In this document: one piece after another, positions 35,929-44,528 of the stretch
Numbering within the stretch: position 1 is the first letter of the stretch
Layout: each line of letters starts with the position of its first letter
Source of the DNA: Gluconobacter frateurii
Lineage (GTDB): Bacteria > Pseudomonadota > Alphaproteobacteria > Acetobacterales > Acetobacteraceae
Reading direction: 5' to 3'
Assembly: GCF_002723955.1 (NCBI RefSeq)
Contig: NZ_BEWN01000003.1
Coordinates: forward strand, 62,001-126,000
DNA: 64,000 nt
Position numbers and translations under genes: made by a program
Notes under the pieces: generated by a model
Seen by the model: only the letters and a program-made list of their open reading frames with translations
Told to the model about the DNA's origin: nothing
Databases searched by the model: none

Positions 35929-38280
35929 ATGCGCGCTTCGACCTTCCTGAGTACAGCCGTTATCGGCAATCTGTTTTGGGTGGCAGCGTACGCTGCTCCC
36001 GTTGCAGATACAAAACACGCTGCGGAGAAACGTCATTCTCCTGCATCCCGCAAGACTATAAAACCGGCGCCGTCACGGCCAGAAGTGATCCGGGTGGCGG
36101 CTGAGGCTGTCGCTGGTGGGCGTATGGTCCCGCAGAATGGCACAAAATCACGCAGCGAGATTACTCAGGCTTATATCGCCAAGCAGGCCCCTACCCCGAA
36201 CGTTTTCAAACTTCTCGGTAACCTGCCCGGTGCGAATGTCGCGAGTGCTGATCCCTTTGGTATGGTCAGCGGAAACATGACGATCCGTGGCATGAACAGT
36301 GACCAGATCGGTTTCACGGTTGAGGGTGCCCCCCTCAACGACATCGGGTCGTACATGGCATTTCCCACAGAATGGGTAGATTCCGAAAACCTCAACGAAG
36401 TCACGATGCAGCAGGGTTCTGCCAACCTTGATTCGCCGGTCATTGGTGCGTCGGGCGGTATCGTGTCCATGAACCTGATCGATCCGTCCCATAAGATGGG
36501 TGCAACGATCGCTGGTTCATTCGGATCATACAACACTCATCGTGAATATGTCCGTCTCCAGAGCGGTGACATTGGCAATACGGGCATGCGAGCGTTTGTG
36601 GCCTGGTCTCATCTTGAAGAGCCGCATTTCCGTGGTGCGGGTGATGATCACAAGCAGCATATTGATGCCAAACTGGTGAAAGACTGGACCAATGGCAGCC
36701 GTAGCACGGTCGCCTTGACGTTCGATGATTCCATGAAAGTCGCGTATCTGAACCCGACGCTTTCAGCCTGGCAGCAATACGGACGTGGCGCCAATTATAC
36801 CGAGGCATTCTCGCCGACAGATACGAAATACTGGAAGCTTCATCAGAGCCCCTATCGCGTGCTGATCCTCAGTGCCCCGCAGAATATTGTGGTGAATGAC
36901 AAGCTGGGTTTTGACTTTACGCCGTATTTCTACTGGAACTCCGGCACGATTGCTTCGGCGTCCCTTCTGTCTGAAAACGCTGTTTATTCCGGCACACAAA
37001 AATACAGCATTGATCTGAATGGAAACGGTACCACAACTGATAAGGTCATGATGTACACGCCATTTGGAACCCCTTATGTTTATCGACCGGGTCTGGTGTC
37101 CAAAGTCCATTACACCATGGGCAGGCACACGCTTGTCTTCGGATACTGGTTTGACTGGTCCCGTGAGCGGATGGTCAACCCCTACAGCGCGGTTGGCGAA
37201 AATGGCGGCCCGGCGAATGTGTGGGGGTACCTGGGTAATGTGAAGCTGTCTGACGGCACTCGTCTGGCCAGCTATGACAACCTGACGATCACACGCGTCA
37301 ATACCCTGTTCTTTGGTGACACATTCAACGCATTGCATAATCGTCTGCGTGTTGAAGCCGGGATCAAGGAGTCCATGGTAACCCGTATCGGCTATAACTA
37401 CCTACCTGGAGCACAGTACCGCACCAGTATGAACGCCGCCGTTGCTACGCCCAATCTCGGCGCGCGTTACCGGATCGACAGCCATAATCAGATCTTCGCA
37501 GATGTCGCGACCAATTTCCGTACCCCAACGCTGAACGCGCTTTACAACACTTACAGCGCGACGACAGGCAAGGTGGCGACGCAGGCCAATCCGTCTCAGA
37601 AGACTGAATATTCCATCTCGGAAGAGCTGGGATATCGGTATCAGGGCGATATTCTCAACGGATCCATTACGTTCTTCAACTACAACTTCACGAACCGTCA
37701 GGTATCCACACAGGTTACGATCAATAACGCGCAGATCACCCAGAATATCAACGCGGGCGGTCAGACGTCCCGGGGTGTGGATATCGAAATGGGTCTTCGT
37801 CCCTGGCACCATTTCCGTCCGTATATGTCTGCGGAATATCTGCATGCCACGATCGACAACAACTATCAGGTCGGCTCGGATTACCTTCCAACCGCGGGTA
37901 AAACTGCTGTTCGTAGTCCGAGCGTTCAGGCCTCTGTCGGATTGGACTATGATGATGGAACATATTTTGCGGGCTTTGCCGTCAAATATGTCGGTCGTCA
38001 GTTCTCGACGTTCATGAATGATCAGGCCATGCCGGGTTATGTGAACGCCGATATGAATTTCGGCTACCGTGCGCCAAAGATCTTTCACACGCATCCGGAA
38101 ATCAGGCTGAACCTCATGAATGTCGGCAACAACAAGTATCTTTCCGGTGTCGCTGGTGTTGCTGCTTCATCCAGAGCAGCTCAGGGCATTTATGGCAGCA
38201 CCATCGCAGCGCAGGGCTCACCAACATATTACGTCGCAGGCAGCTTTGCAGCTCTCGTGACAGCAAAGATCGATCTTTGA
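35929..38280 (+). CDS. TonB-dependent outer-membrane receptor of the purine operon
   Basis: 783 aa from the ATG at 35929 (gagag upstream); a longer frame to 35887 would bury the signal peptide (MRASTFLSTAVIGNLFWVAA, cleaved near AYA). The plug domain is recognisable from VFKLLGNLPGANV through GNMTIRGMNSDQIGFTVEGAPLNDIG. The barrel follows, with repeated amphipathic strands and an aromatic-rich end. It should take a ligand across the outer membrane with TonB energy. Ligand is not readable, but the gene leads an operon with a purine permease, an exported nucleoside hydrolase, adenine deaminase and a phosphoribosyltransferase, so a purine nucleoside or conjugate is the inference. Controlled by the divergent GntR through the twin operator. 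Confidence 0.9.
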   Translation: MRASTFLSTAVIGNLFWVAAYAAPVADTKHAAEKRHSPASRKTIKPAPSRPEVIRVAAEAVAGGRMVPQNGTKSRSEITQAYIAKQAPTPNVFKLLGNLPGANVASADPFGMVSGNMTIRGMNSDQIGFTVEGAPLNDIGSYMAFPTEWVDSENLNEVTMQQGSANLDSPVIGASGGIVSMNLIDPSHKMGATIAGSFGSYNTHREYVRLQSGDIGNTGMRAFVAWSHLEEPHFRGAGDDHKQHIDAKLVKDWTNGSRSTVALTFDDSMKVAYLNPTLSAWQQYGRGANYTEAFSPTDTKYWKLHQSPYRVLILSAPQNIVVNDKLGFDFTPYFYWNSGTIASASLLSENAVYSGTQKYSIDLNGNGTTTDKVMMYTPFGTPYVYRPGLVSKVHYTMGRHTLVFGYWFDWSRERMVNPYSAVGENGGPANVWGYLGNVKLSDGTRLASYDNLTITRVNTLFFGDTFNALHNRLRVEAGIKESMVTRIGYNYLPGAQYRTSMNAAVATPNLGARYRIDSHNQIFADVATNFRTPTLNALYNTYSATTGKVATQANPSQKTEYSISEELGYRYQGDILNGSITFFNYNFTNRQVSTQVTINNAQITQNINAGGQTSRGVDIEMGLRPWHHFRPYMSAEYLHATIDNNYQVGSDYLPTAGKTAVRSPSVQASVGLDYDDGTYFAGFAVKYVGRQFSTFMNDQAMPGYVNADMNFGYRAPKIFHTHPEIRLNLMNVGNNKYLSGVAGVAASSRAAQGIYGSTIAAQGSPTYYVAGSFAALVTAKIDL

Positions 38281-38285
38281 CCGGC

Positions 38286-39638
38286 ATGTGGCGAGAGCAT
38301 CTGGATCGTTTTTTCAACCTCACGGCCAGCGGGACGACTGCTGGCCGTGAGGTTGTTGCGGGCCTAACGACCTTTGCTGCGATGGTTTACTGCGTGGCGG
38401 TCAATCCGATGATCATGGCCGAAGCCGGGATGGATCGGGCCAGTGTTCTGACGGCGACCTGCCTCATCGCGCTCTTCAGCACGACGCTGATGGGTCTGCT
38501 GGCCAATCTGCCTCTCGGTGTTGCGCCCGCCATGGGCTCGAATGTCGTTTTCGCGATCATTCTCGTCAAACAGATGGGCGTGCCCTGGCAATCCGCACTG
38601 GCGCTGGTCTGCCTGACGGGTGTGATCTTCATGATCATGAGCCTGACGCGCCTTCGGGAGCGCATCGCCCACGATATTCCTGATACGCTGCGGATCGGTA
38701 TTCAGGTCGCGGTCGGGCTGGTCATCATGTTTATCGGAATGCGGAATTCCGGTTTCGTCGTCCCTAGTCCCTCGACATTCGTAACCATGGGGCCGATCAC
38801 CAGCCCAAAAGTTCTGATGACGCTGGCCGGATTCATTTTGACGCCCGTTCTCGTGGCTCGACGTGTCCCTGGCTCCCTGATCCTGTCCATCATCGCCCTG
38901 ACGATTGTGGGGCTTTTCCTGCCGGATGGAAAAGGCAGCACCATCACGCGCTGGCCAGCGCATATTTTCGCTCTGCCTCAGTGGCCACATGCCACGGCCT
39001 TCCAGTTGCAGCCGCTCTATCTCGTGCAGCACATTCTGTATGTGCTGCCGATGCTGTTTTTCTTCCTGTGTACGGAGCTTTTTGGCACACTGGCTAACCT
39101 GCTGGGGGTTGTTACGGCCACCGGGATGGTCTCGAAAAGCGGTCGTATTCCTCGTGCCCGGGAAGCGTTCATCACGGACGCGGCAGGCAGCATTCTGGCG
39201 CCATTGCTGGGGACGTCCATCGTGACTGTCTATTCTGAATCCATCACGGGCGTGCATGCCGGGGGGCGAACCGGCCTGACGGCTCTGGTGATCGCGGGCG
39301 GATTTCTGGCATCCCTGTTCCTGTGGCCGCTATTCATGATTATTCCGCCGCAGGCGACGGCACCCTCTCTGCTCATGGTCGGGATGATGATGTTCCAAGG
39401 CGTTCGTCACCTGGACCTGTCCGACCTGCGAGAGAGCGCACCAGCCGCGTTGACGTTCATTATTGCGCTCCTGACGGGCAATCTCATCAACGGCATGGCT
39501 ATCGGAACATTTTCCTACACGGCCATGGCTCTCGCTACAGGACGCGGACGTGCGATCCCACCTGTCGTGTGGGGGCTTTGTGTCATCTTCATTCTGTTCT
39601 TTGTCGTTTCCGCCCGAATGCACGGCCATCACGCCTGA
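38286..39638 (+). CDS. AzgA-type NCS2 purine permease
   Basis: 450 aa from the ATG at 38286; a TTG at 38277 overlapping the receptor stop as TTGA is an alternative. About 12-13 membrane segments. REVVAGLTTFAAMVYCVAVNP near the start, NLPLGVAPAMGSNV (family NxP..aPGmG region) and FFFLCTELFGTLANLLGV are AzgA-type signatures. Bacterial AzgA proteins import adenine, guanine and hypoxanthine with protons across the inner membrane. It is the second gene of the operon. A perfect 16-bp hairpin starts about 30 bases into the coding sequence and may tune its translation. Confidence 0.9.
   Translation: MWREHLDRFFNLTASGTTAGREVVAGLTTFAAMVYCVAVNPMIMAEAGMDRASVLTATCLIALFSTTLMGLLANLPLGVAPAMGSNVVFAIILVKQMGVPWQSALALVCLTGVIFMIMSLTRLRERIAHDIPDTLRIGIQVAVGLVIMFIGMRNSGFVVPSPSTFVTMGPITSPKVLMTLAGFILTPVLVARRVPGSLILSIIALTIVGLFLPDGKGSTITRWPAHIFALPQWPHATAFQLQPLYLVQHILYVLPMLFFFLCTELFGTLANLLGVVTATGMVSKSGRIPRAREAFITDAAGSILAPLLGTSIVTVYSESITGVHAGGRTGLTALVIAGGFLASLFLWPLFMIIPPQATAPSLLMVGMMMFQGVRHLDLSDLRESAPAALTFIIALLTGNLINGMAIGTFSYTAMALATGRGRAIPPVVWGLCVIFILFFVVSARMHGHHA
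38315..38355 (+). repeat. perfect 16-bp inverted repeat inside the permease gene
   Basis: caacctcacggccagc (38315-38330), loop gggacgact, then gctggccgtgaggttg (38340-38355). The stem is GC-rich and uninterrupted, starts 35 bases after the receptor stop and lies within codons 11-24 of the permease. No T run follows, so it is not a normal terminator. An intra-operon attenuator, processing or mRNA-stability element is possible. Confidence 0.75.
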
Positions 39639-39649
39639 GAGGACCCATC

Positions 39650-40726
39650 ATGTTTTTAAAATCCGGCCTTCCGGCCCTTCTGCTTGGGCTTGCCTCTCTT
39701 CTGCCATTTCGTGCCGAAGCGGCCACTGATCCGAATTACATCATTATCGACAATGATTTTGCGGGCCCGGGCGGCACCAATATCCAGTCCGTCATTCCGC
39801 TGCTGGGACAGGCAGACAGAGCAACGCTTCTTGGCTTTACGGTCGTTATCGGCGATGGCTGGGAAAATGAGGCCGTAGCTCATCTCTCCCGTTTTCTGGA
39901 TATTGCGAACGCGCCCTCCAGCATTCCCGTAGTGCCTGGTGCCACACAACCGCTTGTCAATTCACGGGCGCGGCTGCTGGCATGGGAAAAATCAAACGGA
40001 AAAATGCCGTGGAAAGGGGCCTGGCGCGGAGATGCACCGGATCTTCAACCTCCCGTAAAGTCTCTGAAAGAAGGCGCTACGGAGCGGAAAACTCTCCCTG
40101 AAACGGCGGCTCTCTTCCTCATCAGACAAGTGCATGCGCATCCGCATCAGGTCACGGTTCTCGCAGCGGGTCCCCTGACAAACATCGCTCTGGCTATCAA
40201 GCTGGACCCGGATTTCGCCTCCCTTTGCCGTCGTCTGGTGTTCATGGGCGCGATCGTGGATGGAAATCTGGCGCAGGTGACGGAAAGCGCGGATTATTAC
40301 ACGGACTTCAACCTGATGTTTGATCCGGAAGCCGCCAGCATTGCGCTTGAAGCGCCCTTCCCGGAGGTCATCTCCGTGGGGGCTGTCGCGAACCCGATCC
40401 GCATGACGGCGGAAATCCGGGACAAGGCGACGCAGACACCCGGCCCGGTTTCAAACTATCTACGTCAGTATTTCCATCCTCAGCCCATGTGGGATGAACT
40501 TGCCGCGGCCATCGCCGTAGACCCGGCACTCATCACAAGCAGCGTCACAGCCTATATGGACGTCGATCTCACACATGGTCCGAATTATGGCTACGCACAT
40601 GTCTGGCCGGAAAGCACGCGCCCCCATATCGGGGAGCGTCCCGTGAAGATCGTGACGGGAGTTGATGCGCCACGCTTTATTCAGACTTTCGTGGATGCCG
40701 CCAACCGGATGAACACGCATGGTTGA
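39650..40726 (+). CDS. exported nucleoside hydrolase (IUNH family, variant active site)
   Basis: 358 aa from the ATG at 39650 (agagga upstream), with a signal peptide ending near RAEAA. The family's first metal motif, normally DxDPGxDD, reads DNDFAGPGG here (residues 34-42): the first two Asp are kept but the DD pair is replaced. Other family landmarks are present: TVLAAGPLTNIALAI, LVFMGAIVDGN, YYTDFNLMFDPEAASIAL and MWDELAAAIAVDP with a late Asp. IUNH enzymes split nucleosides to base and ribose. Periplasmic location fits release of a purine for the AzgA permease. The altered motif occurs in other exported, divergent members of this superfamily, so activity should not be assumed. It overlaps the adenine deaminase gene by 8 bases. 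Confidence 0.87.
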   Translation: MFLKSGLPALLLGLASLLPFRAEAATDPNYIIIDNDFAGPGGTNIQSVIPLLGQADRATLLGFTVVIGDGWENEAVAHLSRFLDIANAPSSIPVVPGATQPLVNSRARLLAWEKSNGKMPWKGAWRGDAPDLQPPVKSLKEGATERKTLPETAALFLIRQVHAHPHQVTVLAAGPLTNIALAIKLDPDFASLCRRLVFMGAIVDGNLAQVTESADYYTDFNLMFDPEAASIALEAPFPEVISVGAVANPIRMTAEIRDKATQTPGPVSNYLRQYFHPQPMWDELAAAIAVDPALITSSVTAYMDVDLTHGPNYGYAHVWPESTRPHIGERPVKIVTGVDAPRFIQTFVDAANRMNTHG

Positions 40727-42494
40727 TGTGAACTGCTCGCTGGCAGATCCCCAACTCCGCAGGCGCGCAGTCGATGCGGCTATGGGCCGTGCGGAGTTTG
40801 ATGTTCTGCTTTGCAACGGCCTTGTTGCGGATGTTGCGACGGGCGAGCTTCGGGAAGCAGATGTCGGGTTGGTTGGCCCCCTTATTGCCAGCACGCATCC
40901 CAGAGGTCAGCGGCAGGACGCCCATAAGGTCTTTGACCTTGAGGGAGCCGTTATCGCTCCTGGACTCGTCGACGCCCATATGCATGTCGAAAGTTCGATG
41001 GTTACCCCTCGGGTCTATGCTCAGACCGTTGTTCCTCAGGGCACGACGACCATCTGCTGGGATCCTCATGAGATCGGAAATGTCAGCGGTCTTGAAGGTG
41101 TTCGCTGGGCCATTGAAGCGACCAGAGGGCTTCCCCTGCGCATTCTGGTCGAAGCTCCATCCTGCGTTCCCTCAGCTCCTGGCCTGGAACGGTCCGGCGC
41201 TGTTTTTGACGTTACGGCCATGGAGGAGATGCTCTCCTGGCCTGAGGTGATTGGCGTCGCTGAAGTGATGGATATGCGCGGGGTCGTGAATGGCTCGCCG
41301 CGTATGAGCGGGATTGTTAATGCTGGCTGTGCCAGCGGAAAGCTGGTCTGCGGGCATGCTCGCAATCTCGCAGGCAAAGATCTGCAGGCCTTCATGGCGG
41401 CGGGCGTTGAGTCCGACCATGAACTGACCAGTAAGACTGACATTCTGGAAAAACTGCGCTCGGGCATGACGCTTGAGCTTCGTGTCTCCCACGAAAACAT
41501 CCTTCCAGAAGCTGTCGCTGCGTTTGAAGAGCTGGGTTGCGTCCCACAGACTGTTACCCTGTGTACGGACGACATCTTTCCGGACGATCTGTTGCGCCGC
41601 GGCGGAATGGTTCATCACCTGAGATGTCTGGTCGCGTTAGGCATGAAGCCGCTGGATGTTCTGCGGTGCGCCACTTTGAATGCGGCAATGCGCCTTGAGC
41701 GGCGTGATCTTGGGTTGGTTGCCGCCGGACGCCGGGCCGATCTGGTTGTTTTCGACAATCTCCGGGATTTTACGCCACTGGAAGTTTTTACATCCGGTGC
41801 ACATTCGGCGTCCCGGGGAGCGCTTCTTGCAGATCTGCCGCCCGAGCTTCCGGGCCTGCCGCTTCATACTGTCCGACGCTCTCCTGTAACTGCGGCGGAT
41901 TTCGAAGTCCGTGCCCCGGATCGTCAGAGAGTTCAGGTCCGTACGGTGCATACGCCCCGTGCGACCCGCTGGGGCCAAAGAGAGATGGACGTTCAGAATG
42001 GCCATCTGGTCCTTCCCTCCGATACGGCTCTGATGGCGGTTTTCAATCGCTATGGGGAGGAAGGCCCTCCCGGGCTTGGGGTGCTTGAAGGATGGGGAGA
42101 CTGGTCCGCTACCATCGGCACCACCATTCTCCATGACAGCCATAATCTGGCGATTTTTGGCCGTAATGCGGAAGAAATGGCGCTTGTAGCAAACACTCTC
42201 ATCGCCAGTGGCGGTGGAATCGCAGTCGCTCGCGGTGGCAAGATCGTTGCTCATGTTCCTCTTCCCGTCTGCGGGCTCCTGTCTCCTGAAAGTCCCGAAG
42301 TGGTGAGCGAGCAGTTTGCTGCTGTCCGCCGGGCTGCTGCGGCTGCCGCGACGTGGGATGGTCCGACCTCCATGATCAAGCTCGTAACCGGGGCATCCCT
42401 TGCCTGTAATCCTGGCCCGCACGTCACGGATCTTGGAATTGCAGATGGAGGCACGGGAGACATTTTTACTGACATGATTATTGAGAGCGTCTGA
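40719..42494 (+). CDS. ade: adenine deaminase
   Basis: 591 aa, full length for the bacterial Ade family of amidohydrolases. The metal motif PGLVDAHMHVESSMVTP (HxHxES), DPHEIGNVSG, GHARNL, SDHELT and CTDDIFPDDLL are all intact. The C-terminal domain ends in TDLGIADG. It deaminates adenine to hypoxanthine in the cytoplasm with Fe or Mn. It starts within the end of the nucleoside hydrolase gene and its stop overlaps the next ATG, so it is strictly within the operon. It gives the strongest indication that the operon handles adenine-type purines. Confidence 0.95.
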   Translation: MVDVNCSLADPQLRRRAVDAAMGRAEFDVLLCNGLVADVATGELREADVGLVGPLIASTHPRGQRQDAHKVFDLEGAVIAPGLVDAHMHVESSMVTPRVYAQTVVPQGTTTICWDPHEIGNVSGLEGVRWAIEATRGLPLRILVEAPSCVPSAPGLERSGAVFDVTAMEEMLSWPEVIGVAEVMDMRGVVNGSPRMSGIVNAGCASGKLVCGHARNLAGKDLQAFMAAGVESDHELTSKTDILEKLRSGMTLELRVSHENILPEAVAAFEELGCVPQTVTLCTDDIFPDDLLRRGGMVHHLRCLVALGMKPLDVLRCATLNAAMRLERRDLGLVAAGRRADLVVFDNLRDFTPLEVFTSGAHSASRGALLADLPPELPGLPLHTVRRSPVTAADFEVRAPDRQRVQVRTVHTPRATRWGQREMDVQNGHLVLPSDTALMAVFNRYGEEGPPGLGVLEGWGDWSATIGTTILHDSHNLAIFGRNAEEMALVANTLIASGGGIAVARGGKIVAHVPLPVCGLLSPESPEVVSEQFAAVRRAAAAAATWDGPTSMIKLVTGASLACNPGPHVTDLGIADGGTGDIFTDMIIESV

Positions 42495-43756
42495 TGCAGT
42501 TTCCCCGTGACGTCGTGGGTATGCGCCGCGAACTGCATCGCTTCCCGGAAACAGCTTTTCTGGAATATCGGACTGCTTCCGTCGTGGCGGAGCGCCTGTT
42601 CGATCTTGGATATACTGTAAAGGCAGGCGCGGAGATCATGTGCATGGACGATGTCCGTGGCATTCCGTCGGCCGGGGACGTTGAGGCAGCAAAGGAAGCG
42701 GCGCTTCAGGCTGGGGCCAGTCCAAAATGGCTGGACAAAATGTCTGACGGGCAAACGGCTATTTGCGGCGAAATGCGACGTGGGGATGGCCCGGTTCTGG
42801 TGCTCCGCTTTGATATGGATGCCCTGCCCGTTCATGAATCTGATGCCGGTGAGCATCGCCCAGCCAATGAAGGGTTTGCCTCCCAGTGTGAAGGTCGCAT
42901 GCACGCCTGTGGCCACGATGGTCATACCGCGATCGGTCTGGCTGTTGCGGAACGGCTCTCACAAATAGATGCGAAATGGGCCGGGACGCTCCGTTTCATT
43001 TTTCAGCCGGCGGAGGAAGGTGGGCGCGGTGCACAGCCTGTCGTTGCTAGCGGGCTACTTGATGACGTTGATATCTTTCTGGCCTCGCATCTTGGTTGCC
43101 AGCTCCCAAGTGGGCAGATCGCTCTTGCTGCTGATGGCTTCCTCTGGGCCGAAAAATGGAACGTCACCTTTTCCGGTACTGCGGCTCACGCGGCGATGTG
43201 CCCCGAAGAAGGTCGGAATGCCCTTCTCGCGGCATCTATCGCCGTCCCTGGTCTCTACGCTCTTCCGAGGGACGGTCAGTCTGATACCCGTATCAATGTC
43301 GGGCTGCTCCACGCTGGCCGGACCCGCAACGTCATAGCCGATCGTGCTTATCTGGAGCTGGAACTGCGCGCCTCAGCCCATGAAGGGCTACAACGCCTGA
43401 CTGAAGGAGCAAGGCGAACGCTTGAAGGCGCCGCTTTGAGTCAGGGCGTGCATGTCGAGATCGACGTCTATGGAACGGCCATCAGCGCACATTCGGACGA
43501 ATCGATCATGAAGCGTCTGGAGGCTGCGGTTCAGGAAACACAATCTGGAACGGTGGTTCGGAACTGGCCTATCGGTGGGGGCGACGACGCAACTTTCATG
43601 ATGCAACGTGTTCAGGACCGGGGCGGACAGGCAGGATATTGCCTGATTGGAGCTGATATCGCCGCGCCTCATCATGCAAGCCTGTTTGATTTTGATGAGA
43701 CTGTTCTTGAAAACGCAGTGAACCTGCTGACAGCCTTCGTCGAGAGGTCCGCATGA
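42494..43756 (+). CDS. AbgA-type M20 amidohydrolase
   Basis: 420 aa. M20D features: MRRELHRFPETAF at the start, LRFDMDALPV, the metal loop MHACGHDGHTA (Cys-Gly-His-Asp-Gly-His) and FQPAEEGGRG with the catalytic Glu. A long insertion after residue 50 (DVRGIPSAGDVEAAKEAALQ) is typical of the AbgA subunit, which with AbgB cleaves p-aminobenzoyl-glutamate; other M20D members cleave hippurate or N-acyl amino acids. No AbgB partner is present. In the operon it probably removes an acyl or amino-acid group from the imported compound, a plausible but unproven role. Coupled on both sides by overlaps (TGATG, ATGA). Confidence 0.85.
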   Translation: MQFPRDVVGMRRELHRFPETAFLEYRTASVVAERLFDLGYTVKAGAEIMCMDDVRGIPSAGDVEAAKEAALQAGASPKWLDKMSDGQTAICGEMRRGDGPVLVLRFDMDALPVHESDAGEHRPANEGFASQCEGRMHACGHDGHTAIGLAVAERLSQIDAKWAGTLRFIFQPAEEGGRGAQPVVASGLLDDVDIFLASHLGCQLPSGQIALAADGFLWAEKWNVTFSGTAAHAAMCPEEGRNALLAASIAVPGLYALPRDGQSDTRINVGLLHAGRTRNVIADRAYLELELRASAHEGLQRLTEGARRTLEGAALSQGVHVEIDVYGTAISAHSDESIMKRLEAAVQETQSGTVVRNWPIGGGDDATFMMQRVQDRGGQAGYCLIGADIAAPHHASLFDFDETVLENAVNLLTAFVERSA

Positions 43757-44412
43757 GTACCCTGCCCTTCTGGCAGAATTTAGCACCGGATGAGGATCTC
43801 TCCGCTCCTTACACGGATCGTTTCCGTGTCCGGTTCGCGACTCACAGGCTGGATCTGCCGTTGCGTGTCCTTCCAGATGACCAGCAGGCCGTCTCATCCT
43901 TACTGGTGAATCAGGCCTCATTCCGGGTAATGGATGCGCTGTCCGAAAATCTGGCTGAAATCGCTCGTTCCTTAGCCCCCGACCTCATCGTCGGAATGCC
44001 AACTCTCGGGCTGGTGCTCGCCGCAACGATTGCACGGGCCTGTCGTCATGAACGCTATGTCCCGCTGAGTACATCGCGCAAGTTCTGGTATGATGAACGC
44101 CTTTCGGCACCACTGTCCTCGATTACCAGCCCGGACAAAACCAAGCGGCTTTACCTGGACCCGAACCTGCTTCCGTTGCTTCAGGTAGCAAAGCGGATTG
44201 TCATCGTGGATGATGTTGTCAGCACAGGGGTGTCTCTGGAAGCTGGCGTCAGAGTTCTGGCCGAAGCCGGTGTTTCTCCTTGTGCAGCACTTTGCGTGAT
44301 GACACAGAGTGAATGCTGGCAGGGTAAATTTTCGTTTCCTGTTATGAGCTGCTTTTCGTCTCCTCTCTTCCAGCGAAGTCAAGGTGGCTGGGTTGAGCAG
44401 GATGGACCATGA
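43753..44412 (+). CDS. purine-type phosphoribosyltransferase
   Basis: 219 aa. The PRPP-binding signature is IVIVDDVVSTGVSLEAGV near residue 155, preceded by PDLIVGMPTLGLVLAATIA and the hydrophilic flexible loop region. This is the type I PRTase fold, closest in layout to adenine/xanthine-type enzymes of about 180-220 aa. It would convert the imported or deaminated base to its nucleotide with PRPP. Last gene of the six-gene operon, overlapping the amidohydrolase by four bases. Base specificity is not decided by the sequence. Confidence 0.85.
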   Translation: MSTLPFWQNLAPDEDLSAPYTDRFRVRFATHRLDLPLRVLPDDQQAVSSLLVNQASFRVMDALSENLAEIARSLAPDLIVGMPTLGLVLAATIARACRHERYVPLSTSRKFWYDERLSAPLSSITSPDKTKRLYLDPNLLPLLQVAKRIVIVDDVVSTGVSLEAGVRVLAEAGVSPCAALCVMTQSECWQGKFSFPVMSCFSSPLFQRSQGGWVEQDGP

Positions 44413-44505
44413 GTGCAGAGGCTTTTTGATAATCCCCATACAGCACTGCCGTTCATTAATGCTGAACACTTTCACATTTTTCCCGTTCGCTCTTTACGCT
44501 GACAG

Positions 44506-44528
44506 TGCCGCCAGATGACATTGCGGCA
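44506..44528 (+). promoter_or_regulatory. inverted repeat at the iclR start
   Basis: tgccgc (44506-44511) and gcggca (44523-44528) flank 11 bases and end on the first base of the iclR start codon. It could be an autoregulatory site or a hairpin occluding the start. Short arms make it only suggestive. Confidence 0.3.

Noticed and set aside
38364-39257. 297-codon minus-strand open frame rich in His, Gln and Asp
   Set aside because: Antisense shadow of the permease gene; composition is that of reversed membrane-protein codons.
41637-42422. 261-codon minus-strand open frame
   Set aside because: Antisense to adenine deaminase, with no independent support.
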